Notes: a model not told the origin generated them from the letters alone. A stretch of DNA of 34,197 nucleotides from Bacteroidales bacterium (GCA_017439405.1 JAFSJF010000051.1:1-34197); one strand, 5' to 3'. Shown: positions 1 through 8,041, counted from the stretch's first letter. Program-made: numbers and translations.

Positions 1-1592
1 ACCCGAAACTCCTCGAACAAACCCGTTCCTTCGGACGCGAATACGTGATTCAAGCCAAGGGCACTGTCATCGAGCGCGAGTCGAAGAACCCGAATATGCC
101 ACCGGGAGACATTGAACTGAAAATCAATGAGTTCAAGTTGCTGAATAGCAGCAAGACTCCGCCCTTCACCATCGAGGACGTGAGCGACGGCGGCGACGAC
201 CTCCGCATGAAATACCGCTACTTGGACATCCGTCGTAACCCTGTGCGCCAGAACCTCGAACTGCGCCACCGCATGGCCATGCTCGTGCGCAACTATCTGA
301 GCAACTTAGACTTCCTCGAAATCGAGACCCCGATGCTCATCAAGAGCACGCCCGAGGGCGCTCGCGACTTTGTGGTGCCGAGCCGCATGAATCCCGGTGA
401 GTTCTACGCCTTGCCGCAAAGTCCGCAGCAGTACAAGCAGTTGCTGATGGTGGCTGGCATGGATCGCTATTTCCAAATCGTGCGTTGCTTCCGCGACGAG
501 GACCTCCGCGCCGACCGTCAACCGGAATTCACCCAAATCGACTGCGAGATGTCGTTTGTGGAGCAGGAAGACGTGCTCAATACCTTCGAGGGCTTGGCCA
601 AACACCTCTTCAAGGAGATGAAGGGCATCGAGTTCGAACAATTCCCGCGCATGACGTGGCACGACGCCATGAAATACTACGGCTCCGACAAGCCTGACAT
701 CCGATTCGGGATGCGTTTCGTGGAACTCAACGACGTGGCGAAAGGCAAGGGCTTCGGCTTGTTCGACAATGCCGAATTGGTGGTTGGTATTTGCGCTGAA
801 GACTGCGCCGAGTACACCCGCAAGCAACTCGACCAACTGACCGACTTCGTGAAGCGTCCGCAAGTGGGCGCCGGCGGCATGGTCTACATCAAATACAACG
901 CCGATGGTACGTTCAAGTCGTCCGTCGACAAGTTCTACACGCCTGACGACCTGAAGGTTATCGCCGACAAGTTCGGCGCCAAGCCCGGCGACCTGATGCT
1001 CATCCTCTGCGGCGAGGCCATGAAGACCCGCGTGCAGCTCAACGCCCTGCGTCTCGAGATGGGCAACCAACTCGGCTTGCGCAAGCCCGACGAGTACGCG
1101 CCGCTGTGGGTCATCGACTTCCCGCTGCTGGAATGGGACGAGGAGACGCAACGCTACTATGCCATGCACCACCCCTTCACTGCTCCCAAGCCCGAGGACG
1201 AGGTCTTGCTCGACGACCCGACGAAGTGGGGCGACATTCGCGCCAATGCCTACGACATCGTGATGAACGGCGTGGAGGTGGGTGGCGGCAGCATCCGTAT
1301 CCACGACCGCACCTTGCAGAACAAGATGTTCCACACGCTTGGCTTCACCGACGAGAAGGCGCAGGAGCAGTTCGGCTTCCTGATGGGTGCCTTCGAGTAT
1401 GGCGCACCGCCTCACGCTGGCTTGGCCTTCGGCTTCGACCGTCTCTGCTCGCTCTTCGGCGGTGCCGACAGCATCCGCGACTTCATCGCCTTCCCGAAGA
1501 ACAACTCCGGTCGCGACGTGATGAGCGGCTCGCCCGCCCCGATTGCCCAGGAGCAGCTGGACGAGTTGCAGATTGCGTTGGATTTGAAATGA
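1..1592 (+). CDS. aspS: Aspartyl-tRNA synthetase, 5' end cut by the window edge
   Basis: Charges tRNA-Asp with aspartate in the cytoplasm. The reading frame is open from base 3, so the true start lies before the window; about 529 codons are present. Bacterial AspRS is normally about 585-590 residues, so roughly the first 55 residues (part of the OB-fold anticodon-binding domain) are missing. Class II motifs are clear: [11 protein letters not shown], motif 2 [18 protein letters not shown] (from about 489), and motif 3 [15 protein letters not shown] near 1420-1460. The region between motifs 2 and 3 has the length expected for the bacterial GAD insert domain. The stop TGA is followed after 8 nt by a palindromic repeat. 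Codon use is GC-rich and ordinary, in sharp contrast to the next two genes. Confidence 0.98.
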   Translation, partial: PKLLEQTRSFGREYVIQAKGTVIERESKNPNMPPGDIELKINEFKLLNSSKTPPFTIEDVSDGGDDLRMKYRYLDIRRNPVRQNLELRHRMAMLVRNYLSNLDFLEIETPMLIKSTPEGARDFVVPSRMNPGEFYALPQSPQQYKQLLMVAGMDRYFQIVRCFRDEDLRADRQPEFTQIDCEMSFVEQEDVLNTFEGLAKHLFKEMKGIEFEQFPRMTWHDAMKYYGSDKPDIRFGMRFVELNDVAKGKGFGLFDNAELVVGICAEDCAEYTRKQLDQLTDFVKRPQVGAGGMVYIKYNADGTFKSSVDKFYTPDDLKVIADKFGAKPGDLMLILCGEAMKTRVQLNALRLEMGNQLGLRKPDEYAPLWVIDFPLLEWDEETQRYYAMHHPFTAPKPEDEVLLDDPTKWGDIRANAYDIVMNGVEVGGGSIRIHDRTLQNKMFHTLGFTDEKAQEQFGFLMGAFEYGAPPHAGLAFGFDRLCSLFGGADSIRDFIAFPKNNSGRDVMSGSPAPIAQEQLDELQIALDLK

Positions 1593-1600
1593 AAATGATG

Positions 1601-1629
1601 GTAGGGCTGTCATAGTATGGCAGCCCTAC
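1601..1629. repeat. Palindromic repeat, family A, single unit with tags on both sides
   Basis: The arms GTAGGGCTG (1601-1609) and CAGCCCTAC (1621-1629) are perfect inverted repeats. The inner part continues as T, CAT, loop AGT, ATG, G, giving a 13-bp stem with one T/G pair and a 3-nt loop. It lies 8 nt after the aspS stop. No T-run follows on the plus strand, so it is not a standard intrinsic terminator. The same sequence type recurs at 5671, 17876, 22970 and 26502. Confidence 0.85.
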
Positions 1630-1653
1630 ACTACCTGAAAAAACGCACTTGCT

Positions 1654-2961
1654 ATGAGTAGAATTAGAATAAAAAACTTTGGCCCAATCCATGAAGGTTT
1701 TACCGAAAACGACGGTTGGATAGATGTCAAGAAGGTTACCGTTATGATTGGTGATCAGGGATCGGGCAAAAGTACTGTGGCCAAACTTATATCAGTTTTT
1801 TCTTGGATTGAGAAAAACGTCGTGCGTCAATCCATTTCAATTGATAAAATAGACACAACTGTTTTTAAGAATTTGTGTGCCTTACAAGAACTCTTTGAGT
1901 ATTTTCAACAAGATACAATGTTGTCATTTGAGGGAGAGGTTTGCGATTTTGAATACAATGCAAAAGAGAATATTTTCAAAGGCAAAACGAATAGCATAAA
2001 ACTAAAAAACTATGTTTTGCCGAAAATTCAATATATATCCGCTGCAAGAAACCTCCTTACCTTATTGTACAACATCTCTCTTCAGAGCATTATAGACAAA
2101 GAAGGAAAAGTGTTTGACATGTCTTCAAATATTCCTTACATGGTTAAAGACCTAAATAGTGAGTATATGAAAGCATTGAACGAACTGGCAAAGGAAGGTT
2201 TTTCGTTACCGATAAATGAAACAAGTGTGTTTTTTCAGAATCACAACACTTTCATTAAAACCAGAGGCAATAAGGTTTCGATGTCAGCAGCATCGAGCGG
2301 TATCCAGTCCATAACGCCTTTGTTGCTTGTCAGTTATTATCTTTCAGAAATGGTGCAAAAGGATATATCCGAAAGGCTACAGACTATTGATAATAATTTG
2401 AGAAGCAAGATAGAGAATGAGCTTGCTAAAGAAAGCGAAAGCTTGTCAGAGAAGTTCAAACAATTGTTTGCTTTTGGAAAGGGTGTTTTGAAGGATGACG
2501 CAGACATGGCTTTGTTGGAGGAAAAACTGAAAAAATTCATCCCTTCTTCATTTATCAATATTGTTGAGGAACCCGAGCAGAATTTGTTTCCTACATCACA
2601 ACAGAGAGTGATTAATTGTTTGCTTGAGTTCAATAATAAAGTGACGGATAACAAATTGATTATCACCACGCATAGCCCATATATCATTGGTTACTTGACT
2701 TTAGCCATCAAGGCAAATGAATTGTATCACAAAGCGAAAACCGATGAGGTGAAAAGAAGAATCAATGAGATTGTTCCGATGGATTCTGCGGTCGACCATG
2801 ATAATTTGGCCATTTATGAACTTGATGAAAAGGATGGAACCATCTCATTATTGGGCAGCGAGAATGATATTCCAAATGACAACGATTATTTGGATACCCA
2901 ACTAGGGCTTTTGAATGATTTGTTCAGTGATTTGTTAGATATTGAAGACTTATGCCGATAG
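1654..2961 (+). CDS. AAA/ABC-type ATPase (OLD/SMC-like), first gene of a two-gene cassette
   Basis: A 435-residue ATP-binding protein. Seen: Walker A GDQGSGKST (residues 33-41) just after an N-terminal strand typical of ABC/SMC-like heads; an ABC-signature-like segment MSAASSGIQS (about 209-218); Walker B INIVEEPEQNLFP (301-313) with the double-acid EEPE; and an H-loop TTHSPYI (339-345). The roughly 170 residues between Walker A and the signature are the variable insert. This layout is that of the AAA_15/AAA_21 ATPases found in OLD-type and many phage-defence proteins, but there is no C-terminal TOPRIM domain. It overlaps the next gene by 10 nt, so the two are probably translated together. 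Base composition is visibly AT-rich compared with aspS and pfkA, which suggests horizontal acquisition. No clear -7 box precedes it. Family-level function is solid (ATPase); a defence role is inference. Confidence 0.88.
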   Translation: MSRIRIKNFGPIHEGFTENDGWIDVKKVTVMIGDQGSGKSTVAKLISVFSWIEKNVVRQSISIDKIDTTVFKNLCALQELFEYFQQDTMLSFEGEVCDFEYNAKENIFKGKTNSIKLKNYVLPKIQYISAARNLLTLLYNISLQSIIDKEGKVFDMSSNIPYMVKDLNSEYMKALNELAKEGFSLPINETSVFFQNHNTFIKTRGNKVSMSAASSGIQSITPLLLVSYYLSEMVQKDISERLQTIDNNLRSKIENELAKESESLSEKFKQLFAFGKGVLKDDADMALLEEKLKKFIPSSFINIVEEPEQNLFPTSQQRVINCLLEFNNKVTDNKLIITTHSPYIIGYLTLAIKANELYHKAKTDEVKRRINEIVPMDSAVDHDNLAIYELDEKDGTISLLGSENDIPNDNDYLDTQLGLLNDLFSDLLDIEDLCR

Positions 2962-3464
2962 ATTTTTTCAAGGACTGCATCAGGTCTGAAAGCAATAATG
3001 CCGTCTTCGGTTTATGCGATGACTCCAAGGACGGAGAAACCAAACCCGCATATATCGATGAAAGTGATTCCTGCAAATGGATTGCCATCGTTAGCAACAA
3101 GGATTCTTCGTTGTTGTCGTTTTATGCTATAGACGGATGCGTATCATGGTTGAGAAAAGATGGAACAGAATCAGGGAAATGCGATGGTATGCTTTGGCAT
3201 GAGAATCACAGGAATGTGATATTTGCTGAGTTGAAAGACAGGACGTTGAGAAGTAATGAATGGCGGAAGGACGCAAGAGACCAGTTGAAGGAAACCATTT
3301 CATATTTTGTTGAACACCACGATGTGTCCTCCTTCAAAAAGATTGAGGCATACATTTGTAACAAAAAGCATTTGAAAGAACAAAGATATGCCCAGTTTTG
3401 CAATAATTTCAAAATAGACACAGGCTATCGTTTGCATGTTAGTCGTGAAATACAGATAGAATAG
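2952..3464 (+). CDS. Small PD-(D/E)XK nuclease-like protein, partner of the ATPase
   Basis: A 170-residue soluble protein that I cannot assign to a named family. The central segment has the spacing of a PD-(D/E)XK nuclease core: D78 in KCDGML, a strand ending in E93-L-K95 (VIFAELKDR), then a helix with Q111 (QLKETISYF) that resembles the motif IV glutamine helix of RecB/Cas4-type nucleases. A further strand, KIEAYICNKK, follows. It starts inside the 3' end of the ATPase gene (10-nt overlap) and shares its AT-rich composition. Small ELK-type proteins next to AAA ATPases recur in Bacteroidota, so a nuclease effector controlled by the ATPase is plausible. The catalytic assignment is from motif reading only. 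Alternatives are an inactive nuclease fold or an antitoxin-like partner. Confidence 0.75.
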   Translation: MPIDFFKDCIRSESNNAVFGLCDDSKDGETKPAYIDESDSCKWIAIVSNKDSSLLSFYAIDGCVSWLRKDGTESGKCDGMLWHENHRNVIFAELKDRTLRSNEWRKDARDQLKETISYFVEHHDVSSFKKIEAYICNKKHLKEQRYAQFCNNFKIDTGYRLHVSREIQIE

Positions 3465-3479
3465 AGATCCAGAAGTCTA

Positions 3480-3487
3480 TATTTTTG
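3480..3487 (+). promoter_or_regulatory. Possible -7 box TATTTTTG for the lipoprotein-pfkA unit
   Basis: Exact match to the Bacteroides TAnnTTTG -7 consensus, 70 nt before the lipoprotein start. No TTTG or TTG was seen 19-21 nt upstream, so this is a weak call. Confidence 0.4.
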
Positions 3488-3519
3488 GACATGGAAGTAA
3501 ACTATAGCAGATTAGAATC

Positions 3520-3549
3520 TTGAATATTAAATCTTTGAATATTAAATAA
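3520..3549 (+). repeat. AT-rich leader repeat, copy 1
   Basis: A 30-nt stretch built of two tandem half-units of the form TTGAATATTAAAT. It ends 8 nt before the lipoprotein start codon. A copy with 3 differences lies at 31629-31658, ending 9 nt before pgk. Such A/T-rich leaders may help initiation in Bacteroidota, which rely little on Shine-Dalgarno pairing. Confidence 0.6.
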
Positions 3550-3557
3550 TTAAACAA

Positions 3558-4013
3558 ATGAAAACCCTAAAAACCTACCTCATCGTCCTGCTGGGTGCAA
3601 TAGCTTTAAGCTCCTGCTCGACGGACAAGACCATGATCGCCAAAGGTGTGAACCTCAACAACTACGAGTACGCCTCGTTAGTCCAAACCAAGAACGGTCA
3701 CGGCACGTCGACCGACATCGAAATCGAGCCAGGCGTGTATGACGCCATCGAAGCTACGCGCCTTCAGATGGTGGGCGACCGCCGCATCGACGACCTATCC
3801 GCCGAGCAAAAGGCGAAACTCGTCCTTGCGAAGTATTCCGCCACCTCCACTGAAAAAGAATCCACCCTCAGCGTCAGCTTCGAGGACTACATGACCGGCA
3901 AGACCGTGGCCTCGTGCCGCGCCTCGAACCGCTCGGCTTGGACGCGCCAACGTGACGTGGACAGAGCCATAAGAAAACTGGCTGGTCGTATCGAAAAAGT
4001 CTGGGGTAAATAA
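3558..4013 (+). CDS. Lipoprotein of unknown function
   Basis: A 151-residue protein with a lipoprotein signal peptide: a short basic start (MKTLK), a hydrophobic core, and a lipobox ALSSC with the lipidated cysteine at residue 20. The mature part is hydrophilic and alpha/beta in appearance, with no repeat or catalytic motif that I recognise. The C-terminal half carries basic residues (TRQRDVDRAIRKLAGRIEK), probably helical. The stop is only 15 nt before the pfkA ATG, so the two are probably co-transcribed, but nothing in the sequence links the protein to glycolysis. GC-rich codon use returns here after the AT-rich cassette. Presumed location is the periplasm or the inner face of the outer membrane. 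Confidence 0.85.
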   Translation: MKTLKTYLIVLLGAIALSSCSTDKTMIAKGVNLNNYEYASLVQTKNGHGTSTDIEIEPGVYDAIEATRLQMVGDRRIDDLSAEQKAKLVLAKYSATSTEKESTLSVSFEDYMTGKTVASCRASNRSAWTRQRDVDRAIRKLAGRIEKVWGK

Positions 4014-4028
4014 TCTAACACATTGAAT

Positions 4029-5123
4029 ATGAAAAGACTACTCGTCCTTACCGGTGGCGGCGACTGTCCAGGCCTGAACGCCGTGATTCGCGCCATCGTC
4101 AAAAGAGCCTCCCAAGAGAAGGATTGGGAAGTGCTCGGAAGCATACAAGCCTACAACGGCATCCTGTGGGAGCCTACCGAAGTAGTCCGACTGACGCCCG
4201 AAACCGTTCGCGGCATCCACTTCCGTGGCGGCACCATCATCGAGACCACCAACTCGGGCGGTCCGTTCAACTGGCCTGTGAAGAATGCCGACGGCACTTG
4301 GAGCACCGTCGACCGCAGCGACGAAATGCTCCGCAAGCTGCAATACATGGGCATCGACGCAGTCATCAGCATCGGCGGCGACGGCTCGCAGCGCATCTCG
4401 CAGAAACTCTATGAGAAGGGCCTGAACATCATCGGCGTGCCCAAGACCATCGACAACGACCTCTCGATGACGGAATGCACCTTCGGTTTCCAGACCGCCG
4501 TGCAAATCGCCACCGAAGCCGTGGATAAATTGGTCACCACAGCGGCATCGCACAACCGTGTATTCGTCCTCGAAGTGATGGGCCGCGATGCGGGCTGGAT
4601 TGCCTTGCATTCGGCCATTGCGGGCGGGGCTGAGGTATGCCTCCTGCCTGAGTTCCCCTATGACATCAACATCGTCAAGGAGCGCTTGGAGCAACGTTTC
4701 AACCACGACCGTGGCTTTGCCGTGGTGGTGGCTTCGGAAGGCGCGCGCCCCAAGGACGGCACGCAGGTCTTTGAAATCAGCGGCGAAGTCGGCTACGAGA
4801 ACAAGAAACTCGGTGGCATCGGTCGCCGGCTGATAGAGGAACTGAAGGCCGCCGGTTTCAGCCACGGAATGCGCGAAACAACGCTCGGCCACTTGCAGCG
4901 CGGCGGCGTGCCGATTGCCTACGACCGCGTACTCAGTGCCGAGTTTGGCGTGAAGGCCTTTGAGATGGTCTTGAACGGACAGTTTGGCCAAATGGTGGCC
5001 TACCAGCACCCCAACGTGGTGGCCGTCTCGCTCAAGGAAGCCGTGGCCCAGCCCAATTTCGTCAGCCTCGACAGCGACTTGGTGCGCACCGCACAGGGAC
5101 TGGATATTTCACTCGGAATCTAA
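4029..5123 (+). CDS. pfkA: 6-phosphofructokinase, group III (mixed-type) family
   Basis: Phosphorylates fructose 6-phosphate to fructose 1,6-bisphosphate. A TTG lies in frame at 4023, but the ATG at 4029 gives a normal N terminus and a 364-residue protein. Motifs: GGGDCPGLNAVIRA (from residue 9), GGDGS (116-120), VPKTIDND (137-144), VMGRDAGWIALHSA. In this superfamily the fourth residue of GGDGS (G119, equivalent to E. coli G104) marks ATP users, whereas the lysine in PKTIDND (K139, equivalent to position 124) is usual in PPi enzymes. The G/K combination is that of the group III ATP-dependent enzymes known from actinobacteria. ATP is therefore the likelier phosphate donor, by inference. A long inverted repeat separates it from comB. 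Confidence 0.95.
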   Translation: MKRLLVLTGGGDCPGLNAVIRAIVKRASQEKDWEVLGSIQAYNGILWEPTEVVRLTPETVRGIHFRGGTIIETTNSGGPFNWPVKNADGTWSTVDRSDEMLRKLQYMGIDAVISIGGDGSQRISQKLYEKGLNIIGVPKTIDNDLSMTECTFGFQTAVQIATEAVDKLVTTAASHNRVFVLEVMGRDAGWIALHSAIAGGAEVCLLPEFPYDINIVKERLEQRFNHDRGFAVVVASEGARPKDGTQVFEISGEVGYENKKLGGIGRRLIEELKAAGFSHGMRETTLGHLQRGGVPIAYDRVLSAEFGVKAFEMVLNGQFGQMVAYQHPNVVAVSLKEAVAQPNFVSLDSDLVRTAQGLDISLGI

Positions 5124-5135
5124 TGTCATCAAAAA

Positions 5136-5248
5136 GGAAGCAAATCCATACAAATCTAATACAAATAATGTTCTCGTCGAAGAGATTGTTTCGGACAGCC
5201 TACAAGAGAGAGAAAGATTTGTATTAGATTTGTTCAAGATTTGTTTCC
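5136..5248. repeat. Long imperfect inverted repeat between pfkA and comB
   Basis: A perfect 17-bp inverted repeat (5150-5166 and 5217-5233; left arm begins ACAAATCTAATAC) encloses about 50 nt. Outside it, 11-nt arms at 5136-5146 and 5238-5248 pair at 10 of 11 positions after short unpaired steps. No T-run follows, so it is not a normal terminator. A-rich runs flank both ends. It could be a small non-autonomous mobile element, an mRNA leader structure for comB (ATG at 5262), or a protein-binding site. No copy elsewhere in the window was noticed. Confidence 0.75.
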
Positions 5249-5261
5249 GAAAAAAAGAAAA

Positions 5262-6059
5262 ATGAGCATTAGTGTCATCAGCACAGCCCAGCAAGCACAA
5301 GGCATCGACTTCAGCGGGAAAACCGCCATTGTGATCGATGTTTTGCGGGCTACGAGCGTCATCACCACCGCTTTGGAGAACGGGGCGCAGGAAGTCGTTC
5401 CCGTCAAAACCATCGAAGAGGCCAAAAGCCTTTTTGCCACTTGCGATACTTCCACAACCCTTCGCGGAGGCGAGCGCAATGCCTTGAAAATCGAGGGCTT
5501 CGACTTGGGCAACTCGCCGTTGGAATACACCCAAGAAAGGGTAGGAGGCAAGACCGTCATTTTGACCACCACCAACGGCACCAACGCCATTAATAACGTG
5601 AAAGGTGCCGACGAGGTGGTTTTGGCGTGTTTCAGGAATGCTGCTGCGGTGGCGGATTATATTATCAGGCGGCTACCACGGTGTGACAGCCCTACAGACG
5701 ATGCTGTAGGGCTGTCGTATCACGGCAGCCGCGATGTGGTCATCGTCTGCGCAGGCACCGAAGGCCGTTTCTCGTTGGACGACGGCCTCTGCGCGGGAAT
5801 GTTGATAGAATTGATGAAACAGGAAGCCGAGGTCGAAACGGATGACTTGGGGCTTTTGCTGAGCCGTTTCTACAACGAAAGCAAGAACAACCTATTGAAC
5901 GCGCTTTCAGGATGTTACCACCTGAAACGGCTGTTCGCTCTGGGCTTCTATGACGACATCAAGTTTTGTTTGCAGACGAATTGTGTGACGGCTGTGCCCC
6001 TGCTGGAATCCCGCACTTTGCACAGCCGGATTGTCAGCCTTCAAGGTTCAGACAGATAA
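5262..6059 (+). CDS. comB: 2-phosphosulfolactate phosphatase (ComB family) carrying a 20-codon repeat insertion
   Basis: ComB removes phosphate from 2-phosphosulfolactate to give sulfolactate, a step first described in coenzyme M synthesis and also found in many bacteria. Start chosen at ATG 5262 (MSISVIS); an in-frame TTG at 5241 lies within the inverted repeat. Family motifs: IDVLRATS (residues 25-32), GERNALKIEGFDLGNSP (70-86), TTTNGT (102-107), VCAGTEGRFSLDD. The protein is 265 residues. Between ADYIIR and RDVVIVCAG lie 20 extra residues encoded exactly by bases 5671-5730, a back-to-back pair of repeat family A. Deleting these 60 bases restores an uninterrupted IIRRDVVIV in frame. The 3' end overlaps the convergent GSCFA gene by 19 nt. 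Whether the enzyme remains active is unknown; the frame is otherwise intact. Confidence 0.88.
   Translation: MSISVISTAQQAQGIDFSGKTAIVIDVLRATSVITTALENGAQEVVPVKTIEEAKSLFATCDTSTTLRGGERNALKIEGFDLGNSPLEYTQERVGGKTVILTTTNGTNAINNVKGADEVVLACFRNAAAVADYIIRRLPRCDSPTDDAVGLSYHGSRDVVIVCAGTEGRFSLDDGLCAGMLIELMKQEAEVETDDLGLLLSRFYNESKNNLLNALSGCYHLKRLFALGFYDDIKFCLQTNCVTAVPLLESRTLHSRIVSLQGSDR
5671..5730. repeat. Family A repeat pair inserted in frame inside comB
   Basis: Two units face each other: 5671-5697 and 5704-5730 (27 nt each), separated by ACGATG. The left arm GGCTACCACGGTGTGACAGC pairs with the right arm with a few differences, and both carry the CCCTACAG/CTGTAGGG tag toward the centre. Total length is 60 bp, so the reading frame of comB is kept. 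Confidence 0.88.
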
Positions 6060-6997
6060 TCCATTCTCAGTGTGGGGCAAAGTCGTTGAAGTTCCATGGT
6101 TTTTTGCTCTTTTTGCGACTCAAACCTCCTATACGCCTCACTTTCAGGAAAAAGCGCCTTGTGACAAAGCATCTGCTTCAGCTCCAAGGCTTTTTTCATT
6201 ATGGGTTTTGCCTTTGCATTGATGGCGAAGTCGGCGAAACGTTCCCAAACGTGGTGCACCGCCTGCTCGGTGGGGTGCACCATGTCTTCCTTGTAGAAAC
6301 GGTAGTCGCGCAACTCGTCCAAAAGGATTTCATAAGCGGGGAAATAATGCGCATTGACAAAAGTCTTGCAAACCTCATCAACCGCCATTAGCAATGCGGC
6401 TTTGCTCAGTTGGTTACCATGCAAGCCATCCTTCAAATGACGCAAGGGCGACACGGTAAAAACGAACTGTTTTTCAGGATGTTGCTCAACCATTTCAGAA
6501 AGGCATTGAACCGATTGCTCTATCGAAAAGAATTGCCTTTCAAATTGGTTGGCTGGCAACTTGTGGCAATTGGCAACTACGTCACCCTTTGTTTTGCTCC
6601 GAAACACCCATGATGTGCCCAAGCTGATGACGATCCATTTTGTTTTTTTGTAATGCTCATGCGCTTTTTCGAGTGCTTGGTTTACAGTATCCAACAACTC
6701 TTTCCTCGAGGGTCTCCAAAAAGCCGTATTGTGGCTGAAGGTGCAATAATACCCTTCGCCCACTTCGACGACATCTTCCTGAGTGAACGGCTTGCCGGTT
6801 GACAAACGTTTCAACGACATAGCAATGCTTGAGGGATTGTAAAGTACCCCAAAAGGATTGACTATTGCATTGAACCCCAATCCTTTACAAATTCCGCCAA
6901 CCTCATCGGCGAAGCACGAACCCCAAAAAAGCAAACCCTCGCCGTAGCGAATGGTTTGCTCCAAGGATTGGATTTTTATTTCGGTCTGAAGCGTCAT
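6041..6997 (-). CDS. GSCFA-domain protein (SGNH-hydrolase-like)
   Basis: A 318-residue protein with the family signature near the N terminus, LLFWGSCFADEVG, where S27 is the candidate nucleophile of an SGNH-type hydrolase. Other family-like segments are NPFGVLYNPSSIA, TVSPLRHLKDG and, near the C terminus, DMVHPTEQAVHHVWE, which would supply the catalytic Asp-His pair. No signal peptide or membrane segment is seen. The substrate is unknown; a lipid or glycan esterase or acyltransferase is possible. Its start overlaps the stop of trxB by 4 nt (ATGA), so the two form one transcription unit, although no functional link is obvious. Its 3' end overlaps comB by 19 nt in convergent orientation. Confidence 0.88.
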   Translation of the reverse strand: MTLQTEIKIQSLEQTIRYGEGLLFWGSCFADEVGGICKGLGFNAIVNPFGVLYNPSSIAMSLKRLSTGKPFTQEDVVEVGEGYYCTFSHNTAFWRPSRKELLDTVNQALEKAHEHYKKTKWIVISLGTSWVFRSKTKGDVVANCHKLPANQFERQFFSIEQSVQCLSEMVEQHPEKQFVFTVSPLRHLKDGLHGNQLSKAALLMAVDEVCKTFVNAHYFPAYEILLDELRDYRFYKEDMVHPTEQAVHHVWERFADFAINAKAKPIMKKALELKQMLCHKALFPESEAYRRFESQKEQKTMELQRLCPTLRMDYLSEP

Positions 6998-7935
6998 TTG
7001 TGCTCAGCCAGGTATCTCTCCACCTCGATTCCCGCCATAGCTCCCGTTCCGGCGGCCACGATGGCTTGACGGTAGATGCGGTCCTGACAGTCGCCGCAAG
7101 CGAATATGCCTTCCACGTTGGTGGCCGTCGATTTCGGTTTGGTGATGATGTAGCCTTCTTCGTCCATGTCGAGGATGCCCCTGAACGGCTCGGTGTTGGG
7201 CGTGTGGCCGATGGCCTCAAAGAAGCCGTCCACATAGATGGTGCGCTCTTCCATGGTGTCGCTGTGGTAAAGAACTGCGCCTTTCAGTTTCTTCATAAAA
7301 CCCTGTTGTTCACCGAAGAGCTCCTTGGTTTGGTGTTTCCAAAGCACCTCAATGTTGGGTGTGTTGAGTACGCGGTGCTGCATGGCTTTTGAGGCGCGAA
7401 GTACGTCTCGGCGGACGATGAGATAGACCTTGTTGCAGAGCTTGGCCAAATAGGTGGCGTCTTCGCAAGCCGTATCGCCGCCACCGACCACAGCCACGTC
7501 TTTTCCTTTATAGAAGAAACCGTCGCAGGTCGCGCAGGCCGACACGCCGCCGCCCTTGAATTCCTCTTCGGATGGTAGGCCGAGGTAGCGTGCCGCCGCA
7601 CCCGTTGAGACGATGATGCTGTCGGCAAGCAATTCGCCGTCGTATTCCGTCGTCACCTTGAAGGGCCGTTGGCTGACGTCGATGTTCGTCACTTCGCCTT
7701 CGCGGATTTCCGCGCCGAAGCGCAGGGCCTGCTGACGGATTTCCTCCATCATGTCGGGACCTTTCACGCCCTTGGGATAGCCCGGGAAGTTCTCGATTTC
7801 GGTGGTTTGGGTGAGCTGGCCGCCGGGTTGCATACCCTCATAAACGACGGTTTTCACGTCGGCGCGGCAAGTGTAGATGGCTGCAGTGTAGCCCGCTGGT
7901 CCGGAGCCAATTATCAGACATTCAACTTTTTCCAT
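6994..7935 (-). CDS. trxB: Thioredoxin-disulfide reductase
   Basis: A flavoprotein that uses NADPH to reduce thioredoxin in the cytoplasm. Its 313 residues match the low-molecular-weight bacterial family. The FAD-binding motif GSGPAGYTAAIY starts at residue 11, the redox-active CATC is at 134-137, the NADPH motif VGGGDTA is at about 150-156, and the C-terminal FAD motif is EGIFACGDCQD. All key residues are present. A good Bacteroides-type promoter (7984-8015) lies about 50 nt upstream on the minus strand and is arranged divergently with the tRNA-Pro promoter. The stop overlaps the GSCFA start by 4 nt. Confidence 0.98.
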   Translation of the reverse strand: MEKVECLIIGSGPAGYTAAIYTCRADVKTVVYEGMQPGGQLTQTTEIENFPGYPKGVKGPDMMEEIRQQALRFGAEIREGEVTNIDVSQRPFKVTTEYDGELLADSIIVSTGAAARYLGLPSEEEFKGGGVSACATCDGFFYKGKDVAVVGGGDTACEDATYLAKLCNKVYLIVRRDVLRASKAMQHRVLNTPNIEVLWKHQTKELFGEQQGFMKKLKGAVLYHSDTMEERTIYVDGFFEAIGHTPNTEPFRGILDMDEEGYIITKPKSTATNVEGIFACGDCQDRIYRQAIVAAGTGAMAGIEVERYLAEHK

Positions 7936-7983
7936 AGTTTTCAGTTAATAGTTGTTCAGTTGTTCGGTTATGTTTATTTCCTG

Positions 7984-8015
7984 CAAAGGTAACTTTTTTT
8001 TCTTAAAGTGAACAA
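7984..8015 (-). promoter_or_regulatory. trxB promoter, Bacteroides type
   Basis: On the minus strand, TTG (8013-8015), then 21 nt, then TACCTTTG (7984-7991), a match to the TAnnTTTG -7 box. It fits transcription start about 40 nt before the trxB ATG. Confidence 0.7.
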
Positions 8016-8033
8016 TCGTATGAAAAACATTCG

Positions 8034-8041
8034 TATCTTTG
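8034..8041 (+). promoter_or_regulatory. -7 box TATCTTTG for tRNA-Pro
   Basis: Exact TAnnTTTG match ending 30 nt before the mature 5' end of the tRNA, on the opposite strand to the trxB promoter. No clear -33 element was seen. Confidence 0.6.

Noticed and set aside
306-1613. Long open frame antisense to aspS (435 codons)
   Set aside because: It follows from the GC-rich codon pattern of aspS; the translation is low-complexity (Val/Leu/His/Glu-rich) with no domain, and aspS is certain.
5136-5248. Inverted repeat as the pfkA terminator
   Set aside because: Loop of about 50 nt and no T-run; it does not fit an intrinsic terminator.
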